Assembly (NCBI RefSeq): GCF_001704415.2
Contig: NC_030808.1
Coordinates: 137,469,089-137,533,088, forward strand
DNA: 64,000 bases
Reading direction: 5' to 3'
From: Capra hircus
Lineage: Eukaryota > Chordata > Mammalia > Artiodactyla > Bovidae
The position numbers and the translations under genes are program-made. A model generated the notes under the pieces. That model was not told where the DNA came from, made no database searches, and worked only from the letters and a program-made list of their open reading frames with translations. Positions 10,858 through 20,830 of this stretch are shown piece by piece; the stretch's first letter is position 1, and each line of letters begins with the position of its first letter.

Positions 10858-11110
10858 AGTGATTGGGATTTTAAGAGATAACACTGTTTGTTGTGCCAGT
10901 GTACAGAGACTACATTTGTCTAAGGGAGAAAGATTATAGTTTGGTAACCGTGGAGATGAGAAGTGGTTGGAAATTATATCTATTTAAAAAATAGAATATA
11001 CAGTTTGCTGATGGATTGGGTATAGAGTGTGAGAAGAAGAGAGGAATCAAGCATGATTCCAGAGGCTGAAGCACCTAGGTCACTGATGGCAATTCTGGGG
11101 GAAAGGGGGA
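10858..11110. mobile_element. Ancient mammalian repeat (L2/MER-like), right part
   Basis: Old-repeat sequence seems to resume after the BovB: gtggagatgagaagtggttg, then gctgatggattgggtataga, then ggaatcaagcatgattccag. These blocks follow in the same order as in the family that begins at 7300, so one ancient copy was split by the BovB. Confidence 0.5.
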
Positions 11111-11152
11111 GTACGAAGATAATCCTATGATGAACATGTTTCTAGTAGTGAG

Positions 11153-11235
11153 AGGCAGGGTGGTACATTTACAGTGTGAGTCATGAACATCTACATTTGA
11201 ATCCCAGCTCTGTTATTTATCTAGTGTAAGATCTT
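11153..11235 (+). mobile_element. MIR, first piece
   Basis: Sense MIR: gtgtgagtcatgaacatcta, then catttgaatcccagctctgt and tatttatctagtgtaaga. It is broken by a SINE fragment at 11236. Confidence 0.7.
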
Positions 11236-11309
11236 ACCCAGGGATCTTTCTGACCCAGGGATTCAACCCAGGTCTCTGGTATTTCAGGCAGTTTCTTTAC
11301 CCTCTGAGC
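11236..11309 (-). mobile_element. Bov-tA fragment, antisense
   Basis: gatctttctgacccagggat, then tcaacccaggtctctgg, then caggcagtttctttaccctc is the reverse complement of the 5' half of Bov-tA. Both ends are truncated. It separates two MIR pieces. Confidence 0.75.
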
Positions 11310-11357
11310 CCTTACTCAAGTCAGTTAGATCCATTTTCTTAACTATATAGTGGAGAC
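11310..11357 (+). mobile_element. MIR, second piece
   Basis: tccattttcttaactatata then gtggagac is the MIR block that normally reads tctgtaaaatggagat. Its last bases, tagtggagac, form the left target-site duplication of the following BovB. Confidence 0.65.
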
Positions 11358-11551
11358 CCTGATGCTAGGAAATATTGAAGGCAGGAGGAGAAGGGGTCGA
11401 CAGAGGATAAGATGATAGAATGGCATCCCCAACTCAATGGACATGAGTTTGAGCAAGCTCCAGGAATTGGTGATGGACAGGGAAGCCTGGTGTGCTGCAG
11501 TCCATGGGGTCGCAAAGAGTTGGACACGACTGAGTGACTGAACTGAACTGA
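11358..11551 (+). mobile_element. Short BovB 3' end inserted in a MIR, with TSD
   Basis: About 190 bp of sense BovB 3' end (gaaggcaggaggagaagggg, then cacgactgagtgactgaact). It is flanked by tagtggagac (11348-11357) and taatggagac (11552-11561), nine of ten bases identical, with MIR sequence on both sides. This is a clean target-primed insertion. Confidence 0.92.
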
Positions 11552-11640
11552 TAATGGAGACGATAAAAGTACCTGCATTGTCAGGTTGTTTGGGGGACTT
11601 AATACATAGCAGTACCTAGCACTTAACTGCCAGCCATCAG
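11552..11640 (+). mobile_element. MIR, third piece
   Basis: MIR resumes as gataaaagtacctgcattgt then caggttgtttgggggactta, matching the MIR 3' half in order. Confidence 0.65.
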
Positions 11641-12051
11641 TGTCATTTTAAACATAACTCTGTTAATACTTAGATTGTTTTCTTAGGGGAAGTGCTAGAC
11701 CAAAGGACATATATACATATTTAGCCTTTAAAATTATCTAATTCCCTATCTAGAATGATCATATCCATATGTTCCTTACAGCAAACTCTGAAATGAAAAG
11801 GAGGCAATTCTTTTTTTTAAAAATGTTTTAATTATTTAGCATTTAATATACAGGCTCCCCAGACCTGTTTCCCCCTCCTGCCCCAGTCTCAGAGGGAGGC
11901 TTTCTTTGGTTTGGCATGACTTGAGCTCACATAAGGGATTCTAATGACACTTCTGCTCTTCTCCTTCTGAAAGTATCATTATATTAATATATATTAACTA
12001 TTAAAATAATATACTATGTCTAATATAATGAAACACTAATGTAATTAAACA
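11641..12051. other. Unclassified AT-rich stretch
   Basis: No recognisable element. It contains a TA-rich part around 11970-12020. Confidence 0.4.
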
Positions 12052-13226
12052 TAAAAGGCAGAGGAACCAGAGATCGAATTGCCAGCATCTGCTGGATCAT
12101 CGAAAAAGCAAGAGTTCCAGAAAAACATCTATTTCTGCATTATTGACTAGGCTAAAGCCTTTGACTGTGTGGATCACAATAAAGTGTGGAAAATTCTGAA
12201 AGAGATGGGAATACTAGACCACCTGACCTGCCTCTTGAGAAATCTGTATGCAGGTCAGGAAGCAACAGTTAGAACTGGACATGGAACAACAGACTGGTTC
12301 CAAAAAGGAAAAGGAGTACGTCAAGGCTGTATATTGTCACTCTGCTTATTTAACTTATATGCAGAGTACATCATGAGAATGCTGGGCTTGAAGAAGCACA
12401 AGCTGGAATCAAGATTGGTGGGAGAAATATCAATAACCTCAGATATGCAGATGACACCACCCTTATGGCAGAAAGTGAAGATGAGCTAAAGAGCCTCTTG
12501 ATGAAAGTGAAAGAGGAGAGTGAAAAAGTTAGCTTCAAGCTCAACATTCAGAAAACGAAGATCATGACCTCTGGTCCCATCACTACATGGGAAATAGATG
12601 GGGAAACAGTGGAAACAGTGTCAGACTTTATTTTTGGGGGCTCCAAAATCACTGCAAATGGTGACTGTAGCCATGAAATTAAAAGACGCTTACTCCTTGG
12701 AAGAAAAGTTATGACCAACCTAGATAGCATATTCAAAAGCAGAGACATTACTTTGCCAACAAAGATCTGTCTAGTCAAGGCTATGATTTTTCCAGTGGTC
12801 ATATATGGATGTGAGAGTTGGACTGTGAAGAAGGCTGAGTGCCGAAGAATTGGTGATTTCGAACTTGGTGTTGGCAAAGACTCTTGAGAGTCCCCTGGAC
12901 TGCAAGGAGATCCAACCAGTCCATTCTAAAGGAGATCAGCCCTGGGTGTTCTTTGGAAGGACTGATGTTGAAGCTGAAACTCCAATACTCTGGCCACCTC
13001 GTCCAAAGAGTTGACTCATTGGAAAAGACTCTGATGCTGAGAGGGATTGGGGGCAGGAGGAGAAGGGGACGACAGAGGATGAGATGGCTGGATGGCATCA
13101 CCTACTCAGTGGATGTGAGGTTGAGTGAACTCCGGGAGATAGTGATGGACAGGGAGGCCTGGCGTGCTGCAATTCATGGATTCGCAAAGAGTCGGACATG
13201 ACTGAGCGACTAAACTGAACTGACTG
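12052..13226 (+). mobile_element. BovB LINE, sense, 5'-truncated
   Basis: About 1.17 kb of BovB runs from the RT region (aggcagaggaaccagagatc) to the tail (gcgactaaactgaactgact). Three consecutive frames cover it, at 12169-12489, 12465-12887 and 12884-13201. The reading frame shifts between them. The region that should read YADD falls in the wrong frame at about 12450 (it appears as SDMQMTPP), so at least two frameshifts disable it. The C-terminal landmark [18 protein letters not shown] is intact. Confidence 0.95.
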
Positions 13227-13845
13227 AATTGTTACTACTTTTTGTTACCATACAGTGTGGATTTGCGAGACTGAGAGCTTGAATGAGAGAGATATGGGTT
13301 TTGTGTGCATGTTAGGAGTGGAGACTGAATCCAATATCTCTAGGTTGTCATCTCTAATTCTGAAAGATCACTGTACTTGATGCTGTGCTTTATTTAAAGA
13401 GAGGGAGAGAAATTGATTTAATAACCTGTCACATTATACAACACAAGAAGAAGTTGGGAAGAAAAAGTGCTCTGGTATTCTCAGTGGGAAGAAAAATATT
13501 ATGACAGCTCCATGGAGAAATCTTTGTACAAAGAAAGCTGGTAGAAATTATGGTGATGAGCTGAGGATCTTAGTAAAATGTACTGCTTCCATAGAAGAAG
13601 TGTGACCACTACACCAGCGAGTTTTTCTTTTATAGAAAACTGTTTCCCTCTCTCATCTAAGGGAGTAAGAAAATAGAAACTCTGATTGTTCCTTCTCTTA
13701 TTCTAATTCCTTAAAATAATTTATCCCAGCATCAGTTCCTCTAGGGCTTTCTAAAATATTTTATTTACCTGAGGTGGGACAGAATATCAACAAATTATGA
13801 TAATAATAGGATAGAATTATAAAATTTAATCAAGAGACTTTAATA
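13227..13845. other. Unclassified non-coding DNA
   Basis: About 620 bp without a recognisable gene or repeat. The run acagagagaga-like at 13390-13415 is a short purine tract only. Confidence 0.45.
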
Positions 13846-13853
13846 TCTTAGTG

Positions 13854-14136
13854 CAATGATCTGCAGCCTTTTTGGCACCAGAGATCGGTTTCACAGAATA
13901 CATTTTTTTTCATGGACCAGGGAGCAGGGGATGATTTTAGGGTTCATGCTTCTGTGAGGACCTACTGCCACAGGTGACCTGGCAGAAGGCAAAGTTCAGG
14001 TGGTATTGTGAGTGATGGGGAGTGGCTGTAAATACAGGTAAAACTTCACTCACAAATGCCCACTGCTCTCTTCCTGCTATACGGCTTGGTTTCTAACAGG
14101 CCACTAGTCCATGGCCTGGTGGTTGGGAGACCTTTG
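13854..14136. mobile_element. hAT-type nonautonomous DNA transposon
   Basis: The ends carry degenerate terminal inverted repeats: the left reads gatctgcagcctttttggca and the right reads ggcctggtggttgggagacc. Internal blocks tttggcaccagagatcggtt and aacaggccactagtccatgg match a known Charlie/MER1-group element in order. It is flanked by tcttagtg (13846-13853) and tcttggtg (14137-14144), an 8-bp duplication with one mismatch, as expected for hAT insertion. At 283 bp it has no transposase. Confidence 0.85.
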
Positions 14137-14144
14137 TCTTGGTG

Positions 14145-14934
14145 TAAATGCTGGCAGTTGGGAGAACTTGGTGAACTGATAAATGTATGGGAATAATACT
14201 CTCCAGCCACCAGAAAGACATCTATAGTTGAACAAGCTGGACTTGTTGCTTTTTGCCTCACAAGAACACTGTCCTTGGGGAACTCTGAGGCAGGACTTAT
14301 AGAACTTGAGGTATTGTTCAGTGATTTGTGGAGAATTTAAGGAAGGACAGCTTTTCTCTGGACTGGGTAGAAGCCAGGACAATCCTGTAATTGAGTACTA
14401 TAATAGGTCTTATCTAGGAGGGAAGAATAGACCAAGGCTTAAGCTATAATTGATAAAGAAGCAGCAGTTAGTCATTTTAATCAGGATGGGAGATGTTTGG
14501 TCATTTTTGTGCTTTGGACAGGGTTTGTGTTTTTGTATGGCTCCAGCATGATAATGAAGTAGTCTAGTTTTTGCCTTGCTCCATCATGGCCTTGTGATAT
14601 ATTGGTGTTCTGTGAAAGGGTTTTGTTTCACAGGACACTGAAACCTAGCTGTAAGTGCCAGGCCAGCTGCTAGTCAAGTTGATAGCACTGAGATGTCAGG
14701 GGATGCTTTCCTCTGGCTCAGAGTGAAACTCAAATGTTAAGCTTTTCTACTTCAAATCATATTCTTAACAATAGACCAACTTGTTGACTAAGCAAAATGT
14801 AAACCATAACAAGTCTTAAATCCAAATAAAATGACCTTTTATTTCTCAGCTGTCCTTATCCAAAAAATGATAGTTATGATATTCAATGTATATAGATTCT
14901 ATAAGTTAATATTACTTCAATTTAACTCCAAATC
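14145..14934. other. Unclassified non-coding DNA
   Basis: No recognisable element or gene. Overlapping minus-strand frames of 71 and 92 codons (14046-14382) partly cover the hAT element and show no family motif. Confidence 0.45.
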
Positions 14935-15065
14935 TCCCATATATGTATTAATAAACATATACATATATTTAATATATAAAATATAAATATATATTTAAAT
15001 CTCATATATATATGAGATTTTTAAATCCCATAAATATATATATATATTTAAATCTCCCTTATATA
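14935..15065. repeat. AT-rich palindromic tract
   Basis: The tract consists of TA/ATATTT runs and repeated atttaaatct units. One self-complementary arm pair, aaatctcatatat and atatatgagattt, at about 14997-15022 can fold back on itself. It is low-complexity DNA next to a Bov-tA insertion. Confidence 0.8.
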
Positions 15066-15088
15066 CTTATAAATGTCTCTTAATAATA

Positions 15089-15287
15089 GGCTTCCCTGGT
15101 GGCTCAGACCGTAAAGAATCTGCCTGCAGTGTAAGAGACCTGTGTTCAAACCTGGGTCAGGAAGATCCCCTGGAGAAGGAAATGGCAACCCACTCAAGTA
15201 TTCTTGCCTGGAGAATTCCATGGACAGAGGAGCCTGACAGGCTACAGATCATAGGGTCGCAAAAAGTTAGACATGACTGACTCACTC
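15089..15287 (+). mobile_element. Bov-tA SINE
   Basis: A full-length copy: ggcttccctggtggctcaga, then aaagaatctgcctgcagtgt, then agatcccctggagaaggaaa, then tgcctggagaattccatgga, ending gacatgactgactcac. The 5' third derives from a tRNA and retains promoter-like boxes, but this is a dispersed SINE, not a tRNA gene. Confidence 0.95.
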
Positions 15288-15488
15288 CCTTTTTTTCTCT
15301 ATCTCCCTGTTTAGAGGGAAAATTCCCAGGAGCTCTTGTGAAAACATTCAAGTTTCTGCTCATCTTTTCTCTAGAAATCTCTTCAAGTAGTATCCTCAGT
15401 TCATCGGATAGGACATGCATTTTCATTAGATATCTGGGCAGGATAATGTTTTTTGAAGATGAGATAGAGGGCTTAATTTCTATCACAT

Positions 15489-15698
15489 TTATTTTTTTAA
15501 ATATAAATTTATTTATTTTAACTGGAGGTTAATTACTTTACAGTATTGTATTGGTTTTGCCATACATCAACATGAATCCACCACAGGTATACACTTGTTC
15601 CCCACCCTGAACCCCCCTCCCTCCTCCCTCCCCGTACCTTCCCTCTGGGGTCTCAGTGCACCAGCCCCAAGCATCCAGTATCATGCATCGAACCTGAA
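15489..15698 (-). mobile_element. L1 3' end, antisense
   Basis: tttatttattttaactggag, then gtattggttttgccatacat, then ctccctcctccctccccgta, then accagccccaagcatcc is the antisense 3' end of the L1_BT-like subfamily, whose sense strand reads gatgcttggggctggtgc. Only about 210 bp were copied. Confidence 0.9.
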
Positions 15699-15775
15699 AG
15701 TCAGCTCTAGTTAGCTGTGTTTGGGGGAAAATTATTTTCCAGAAGGTCCATTTTATAAGCACCATATGGTCACTG

Positions 15776-16110
15776 ACATTCATTCAACAAATGGCTAATG
15801 AATACCTGCCATGCACCATGCACCCTCCTTGCCACTGGATATGAAAATTGGCAATTATGGGTCTGTCTTCATAAAACTCATTGTTCTCAAAGGATAAGAA
15901 AATGTGTGACCCAAAAAATTATTTCAAAGCCTGGAGGAGTCAGAGGCAAGTTATTCAGATCTAGATTGAGAAGAGGAACGAGGGAGGGTTTTATTAAGAA
16001 GATGTTACTTAACTAGATCTTAGGTGATGAGTCTACCAGGTAGATAAAATAAGGAATAACATTGCTTAAAAAGGGGAAAATTATGCTATGTGCAAAAGAT
16101 TGACTTCAAC
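15776..16110. mobile_element. Ancient mammalian repeat (L2/MER-like), low confidence
   Basis: cattcaacaaatggctaatg then accatgcaccctccttgcca resembles the start of the same old family suspected at 7300. The rest of 15699-16959 shows no gene and no recognisable element. Confidence 0.35.
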
Positions 16111-16959
16111 AGGAGCATCAAACAACCTCTACAATCTCCAAGCCTGGATAATTCTGATAAATGTCTCTTGATAGGACTTTGTGAAAGGACCATCTTCTTG
16201 GCTAGAGCTCTTCATAAGCTATACTCCAAGAAGAGAATGTCTCTCCTATTTTTAAAGACTTTTTAAGAAGTCCGCAGTCATCCTGGGAGGTCCACAGCTT
16301 TGAGTCACAGAACTTTATTAACACAGATGGTGTTTAACAGCTCTCAGTGTGGGAAGGAAGGGATTTTCCAAGAGGGATCCAGGGCCAATTTTGAGGGTTT
16401 AATACTTTGAATAGAGAATAACCTTGATGCAGCCATGAGCTGGGATTTTCCCATGAATATACCACGGGAGACAGGATATGGTAATGTCAGATGAAACAGC
16501 TAACTTTTTTAAAATCTTTAGGAACAATGGGTGAGTTTAAGGAAAGACTCATTAATGGAAGTAGATTTCCGTTAGTCACAAGATTTGCCTTGGTTACATG
16601 TTCCCTTACTCATGGATTCCCTAGAGTGTCCCACACTCCCTTCCTTCACTTTACTTAATCATATTATAAGTTGTCTCTTAGACAATCTCACATGCTCTGT
16701 GTGGTTTATGCTCACTGACAAACTCAAACCCTCTGAGTCTGTCTGTGCTTTTTACAAAGACACACACACCCTTATACACATTTAGATCCAATTCATAGTT
16801 AACTCTAGTTAAATGACCTTATTAGCAAATGAAACTGAGCCAAGAAGTCAGCAGTAGGAGGCAGTCTCAGCTATACTTTTAATGGAATTATTTAGGATAA
16901 ACAAGCCAATTTTTTAGATGTTTTTTGTTCTGGAACTTAGAGGAAGGCAACATAAGATC

Positions 16960-17075
16960 CATAAGGGTGAGATTTTCATCTATCTTACTCATCACTGAAT
17001 CTCCAGCTCTCAAAATAATGTCTGATACCTAGCAGGCACTAAACAGATGTTTGAATATATAATTGAGTGAGGTTT
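16960..17075 (+). mobile_element. L2 LINE 3' end
   Basis: catcactgaatctccagctc, then aataatgtctgatacctagc, then aggcactaaacagatgtttg and aatatataattgagtga follow the L2 3' terminus in order (gcctggcacatagtaggcac then tgttgaatgaatga in typical copies). Confidence 0.65.
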
Positions 17076-17185
17076 TTCTCTTCCTTGTAGAAATTGTTGG
17101 TGTTTCATCACTGCTGAATTTGATCATTTAGAAGTTCTTCTGTAGAGATGAGTGAACCTCGTTTAGTTTTAGCATGTTTGTTCTT

Positions 17186-17392
17186 TATTTAAAAAATATA
17201 TATATATATCTGTATATTTTATTGAAGTATAGTTGACTGTGTTTCAGGTGCAAAGCAAGGTAATTCAGTTATACAAATACACATATATTATTTTTGAAAT
17301 TATTTTCCATCATAGGTTATTATAAGATATTGACTATAGTTCCCTATGCTATACAATAACACTTTGTTGTTGTTTTTGTATATCCATTTTTT
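17186..17392 (-). mobile_element. Old L1 3' end, antisense
   Basis: attttattgaagtatagttg, then gtttcaggtgcaaagcaagg, then gttccctatgctatacaat follow the antisense 3' UTR of a laurasiatherian L1. A TA tract at 17195-17212 marks its degraded tail. Confidence 0.75.
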
Positions 17393-18107
17393 AATTAGTA
17401 GTTTGGCAGCAGCAGCAGCATTCTATTCATAATAAGTCAAACAAGCTGAATCAAAATGTCATATTTTTAGTTAGGCAAAAATCAATGTTTTCTGAAATGT
17501 ATATATTGTACATATATATATGTATACAAAAGCTTTCTTGCTATACTTGATAAAGGCTTGAGAAAAACAGCAAATAAAAAAAAAGAGAGAGAGATGGATA
17601 AATCGGAGAATATAAACTAATGAAATGGGAGCACTGAATATGAAGTAGAAAAAGTGAAACAAACTAGATGAAAGAAAAAGATCAACATATGGTCCAGTAG
17701 TTTTTAAACACGAGTGCTCATTAGAAACATATATGGAGCTCTGGAGAAAAAAAGCAATACCTGAGTATTTGTATTTTTCAAAAAATTTTGACATAATTCT
17801 GATATGCATCTCGATTTTAAAAACTGATTACAGGTCTTTCTATTAGATTGTAGTTTTGGTGATATAGAGTTCTGTTATTTTTCTGTTGACCGATCATGAT
17901 ACAATGGTATTGAGTAATAGTTACATGATCACAATAGTAAAAGATGTTTATCAGTTGTCACAATCAATAGCCAGACAAAAAATAAAAGATAATTATAATT
18001 GCAAACCATAATGGGAACATGATTAACTTAGCAATATAAAATAATTTGCATACAATTTAGGGAGGTCAAGCAGTGATGTGGTAAGTGCATGCATTCCTAC
18101 GTGCATA
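17393..18107. other. Unclassified non-coding DNA
   Basis: A short AGC run lies at 17407-17419. I see no gene or identifiable element in the rest. Confidence 0.45.
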
Positions 18108-18211
18108 TGTCTTCATCCACTCAGTCTATGTCTTTTGGTTGTTGCATTTATTCCATTTACATTTAAGGCAATTATCAATATGTATGATCTTATTACCATT
18201 TTCTTAATTGT

Positions 18212-19142
18212 TTAGGGTTTATTTTTTGTAGGGCTTTCCCTTCTCCTGTGTTTCCTGCCTGGAGGTGTTCCTTTAGCATTTGTTTTAAAGCTGGTTTGGC
18301 GTTGCTGAATTCTCTTAACTTTTGTTGTAAAGCTTTTGATTTCTCTATCAAATCTGAAGGAGAATCTTGCTGGGTAGAGTATTCTTGGTTGTAGGTTCTT
18401 CTCTTTCATCACTTTAAATACATCATGTCATTCCCTTCTGGCTTGTGGAGTTTCTGTTGAGAAATCAGCTGATAGACTGATGGGAGTTCCCTTGTATGTT
18501 ATTTGTCATTTTTCCCTGGTTGCTTTTAATATATTAACTCTGTCTTTAATTTTTGTCAGTGTGATTACTATGTGTCTTTGTGTGTTCCTCCTTGGGTTTA
18601 TCCTTCCTGGGGCTCTTTCTTTCTTGGACCTGGTTGATTATTTCCTTTCCCCATGTTAGGGAAGTTTTTACCTATCATCTCTTCAAATATTTTCTCAGGT
18701 CCTTTTTCTCTCTCTTCTTCTGGGACCCCTATAATGTGAATGTTTATGTGTTTAATGTTGGTCCAGAGGTCTCTTAGGCTGTCTTCATTTCTTTTCTTTT
18801 CTTTTTTCTATATTCTGTACTGTGGCAGTGATTTCCACCGTTCTGTCCTCCAGGTCGTTTATTCATTCTTCTGCCTCAGTTATTCTGCTATTGATTCCTT
18901 CTAGTGTATTATTCATCTCTCTTTGTTTGTTCTTTAGTTATTCTAGGTCTTTGGTAAATGGTAAACCTTTCTTGCATCTTCTCTATCTTTGCCTCCATTC
19001 TTTCCCTGAGATGCTGGATCATCTTCACTATCATTCTGAGTTCTTTTTCTGGAAGGTTGCCTATCTCTATTTCATTTAGTTGTTTTTCTGGAGGTTTATC
19101 TTGTCCCTTCTTTCGGGACATAACTTTCTGCTTTTTCATCAT
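18212..19142 (-). pseudogene. L1 ORF1 remnant
   Basis: ORF1 encodes the L1 RNA-binding coiled-coil protein. The N-terminus is visible at 18909-19142 (MSRKKGQDKPPEK, then LNEIEIGNLPEKELR and the start of the coiled coil, MEAKIEKMQERF). The C-terminal part is visible at 18212-18412 (PARFSFRFDREIKSFT, then TSFKTNAKGTPPGRK). Stops and frameshifts separate the two, so no full ORF1 exists. The Met at the second position of MSRKK is the likely native start; the upstream MMKKQKV is an extension. Confidence 0.8.
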
Positions 19143-19957
19143 GATTAACTTTCTGTAATATGGTTTTTGTTTTAGCTGCTGTGAGATTGTGCTTCTTGGT
19201 TCTTCTGTGTTGCTTCTGATGAATGAGGCTAAGTGACTTGTGTAAGCTTCTTGATGGGAGGGACTGGCGTTGGGATAAACTAGGTCTTTCTCTGCATGGC
19301 AGATCCTTGCTCAGTAAAACTTAATCCAATTATCGGCTGATGGGTGGTGTTGCATTCCCCTGAGGCAATTCAACCCTGAGGTCTATGGTATGGATAATGG
19401 TGAACTCCAAGATAACTCCATGGGCCCCCCATCCCTGTGGTGAGCCGTGCCAACCCACAACTTCACAGGAGGCCCTCCAACACTAGCAGGTAGTTTTGGT
19501 TCAGTCTCCTGTGATGTCACTGTCCTCTCCTCTGGGTCTTGGTGTGCACAAAATTTTGTTTGTGCCCTCTTAGACTAAAGTCTCTGTTTCCCTCAGTCCT
19601 CTGGAAGGCCATTAAACAAATCTGATGGCTCTCAAGGCCAGATTCCCTGGAGATTTCCAGTCCCTTTGTCAGATCCCCAGGCTGGGAAGCCTGACTTAGG
19701 ATTCAGAACCTTCACAATAGTGCGAGAATTTCTTTGGTATTATTGTTCTTGAGTCTGTGAGTCACCCACCTGGTGGTTATGGGATTTAATTTGATCGTGA
19801 TTATGCCCCTCCTACCATCTCACTGTGGTTCTTCTTTGTCTCTGGACGTGGGATATCTTTTTTTGGTGGATTCCAGTGTCCTCCTGTCAATGGTTGTTCA
19901 ACAGCTAGTTGCAGTTTGGTGCTCTCGCAGGAGAATATGAGCACATGTCCTTCTACT

Positions 19958-19969
19958 CCGCCATCTTGA
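19958..19969 (-). promoter_or_regulatory. YY1-like motif at the L1 5' terminus
   Basis: The plus strand reads ccgccatcttga, so the element strand reads tcaagatggcgg, about 11 bases from the apparent L1 start. In human L1 a YY1 site of this form near +20 directs accurate initiation. The motif is seen directly; activity here is inference. Confidence 0.5.
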
Positions 19970-20099
19970 ACTGGAAGCCCAGCATGCTTGTTCTTAATAG
20001 AAATATCTTATTTCTTGATAGCATATGAGTTGAGTTTATGCCTTTTTGTTATTTTAATCACATAACTGATGTGAAATTGTGTCAGTTTGCCTTTGTGGA

Positions 20100-20830
20100 A
20101 ACATACTCCAATAATTATTTTAGGTAAACTTTTAATTTTACAAGTTGTAAGGTATTTTCAGGAAATGAATCCAATTATAGAACCAACACCTAGATGAATA
20201 AACAGAACATCAGCACAGCCACAGAGCCCCTCTTGTGTCTTCTTCTGTTTACTACCTCTCCACCTGTGTCAGGAATAAACACTGTGCTGACATCTAACCG
20301 CAATGATAGCTTTTGCCGATCTTTCACTTTTATACAAATTGAGCATGCAGTTTGTACTCTTTAATGTTGACTTTCTTTCACTGATATTATATATGAGATT
20401 CTTGATACTGCATGTAGTCTGGTTCATTCTTATTGATGTATACCATTATGTTGTATGAATTGATGTATCCATTCAGCTGTTATAGACATTTGAGTTGTTT
20501 CCAGTTTAGGACGCTTATGAGTAATTCTGTTATGAACATCCTTTGGGATGATTTTTAAGGAGTATATTGATTTGTTGGCCTTGGATAAATACCTAGGAGT
20601 ATGATTGCTGGATCTTAATGTGAGCAAAGGATGAGCTTTAGTAGATATTTCCAAACAGTCTTTCAGAATGATTATATAAAAGTCATCCCCATTAGTAGTG
20701 TTGGGAGTTCTAATTGCTTCACATCTTCAACCTTTGGTATTATTGCCTGTCTTTTTAAGCTTAGCTATTTAGGTAGTGTGTAGTCCTGGCCCATTGGGAT
20801 TTTAATCTGCATGCTCCTGGTGAATAAGAA
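20100..20830 (-). mobile_element. Old L1 3' region, antisense
   Basis: Decayed blocks follow L1 order: tatagaaccaacacctagat, then gttgttgacttt-like, then tatccattcagctgttatag, then ttggataaatacctaggagt, then gggattttaatctgcatgct. This is an ancient L1M-type copy with no usable frame. Confidence 0.65.

Larger units (their letters stand above)
18108..19980 (-). mobile_element. L1 5' half (leader and ORF1), 3' half missing
   Basis: Read on the minus strand, the element begins at 19980 with gggcttccagttcaagatgg and a following cggagtag block, a typical L1 5' terminus. It runs through a leader (19980 to about 19125), ORF1 (about 19120-18240) and the first codons of ORF2 (18230-18108). It then stops. 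L1 insertions usually lose the 5' end, so retention of the 5' end with loss of the 3' end points to later deletion or rearrangement. Confidence 0.85.

Noticed and set aside
15089..15160. tRNA-like head of Bov-tA as a tRNA gene
   Set aside because: Bov-tA SINEs derive their head from a tRNA, but there is no intact cloverleaf or mature 3' end; it is a dispersed repeat.
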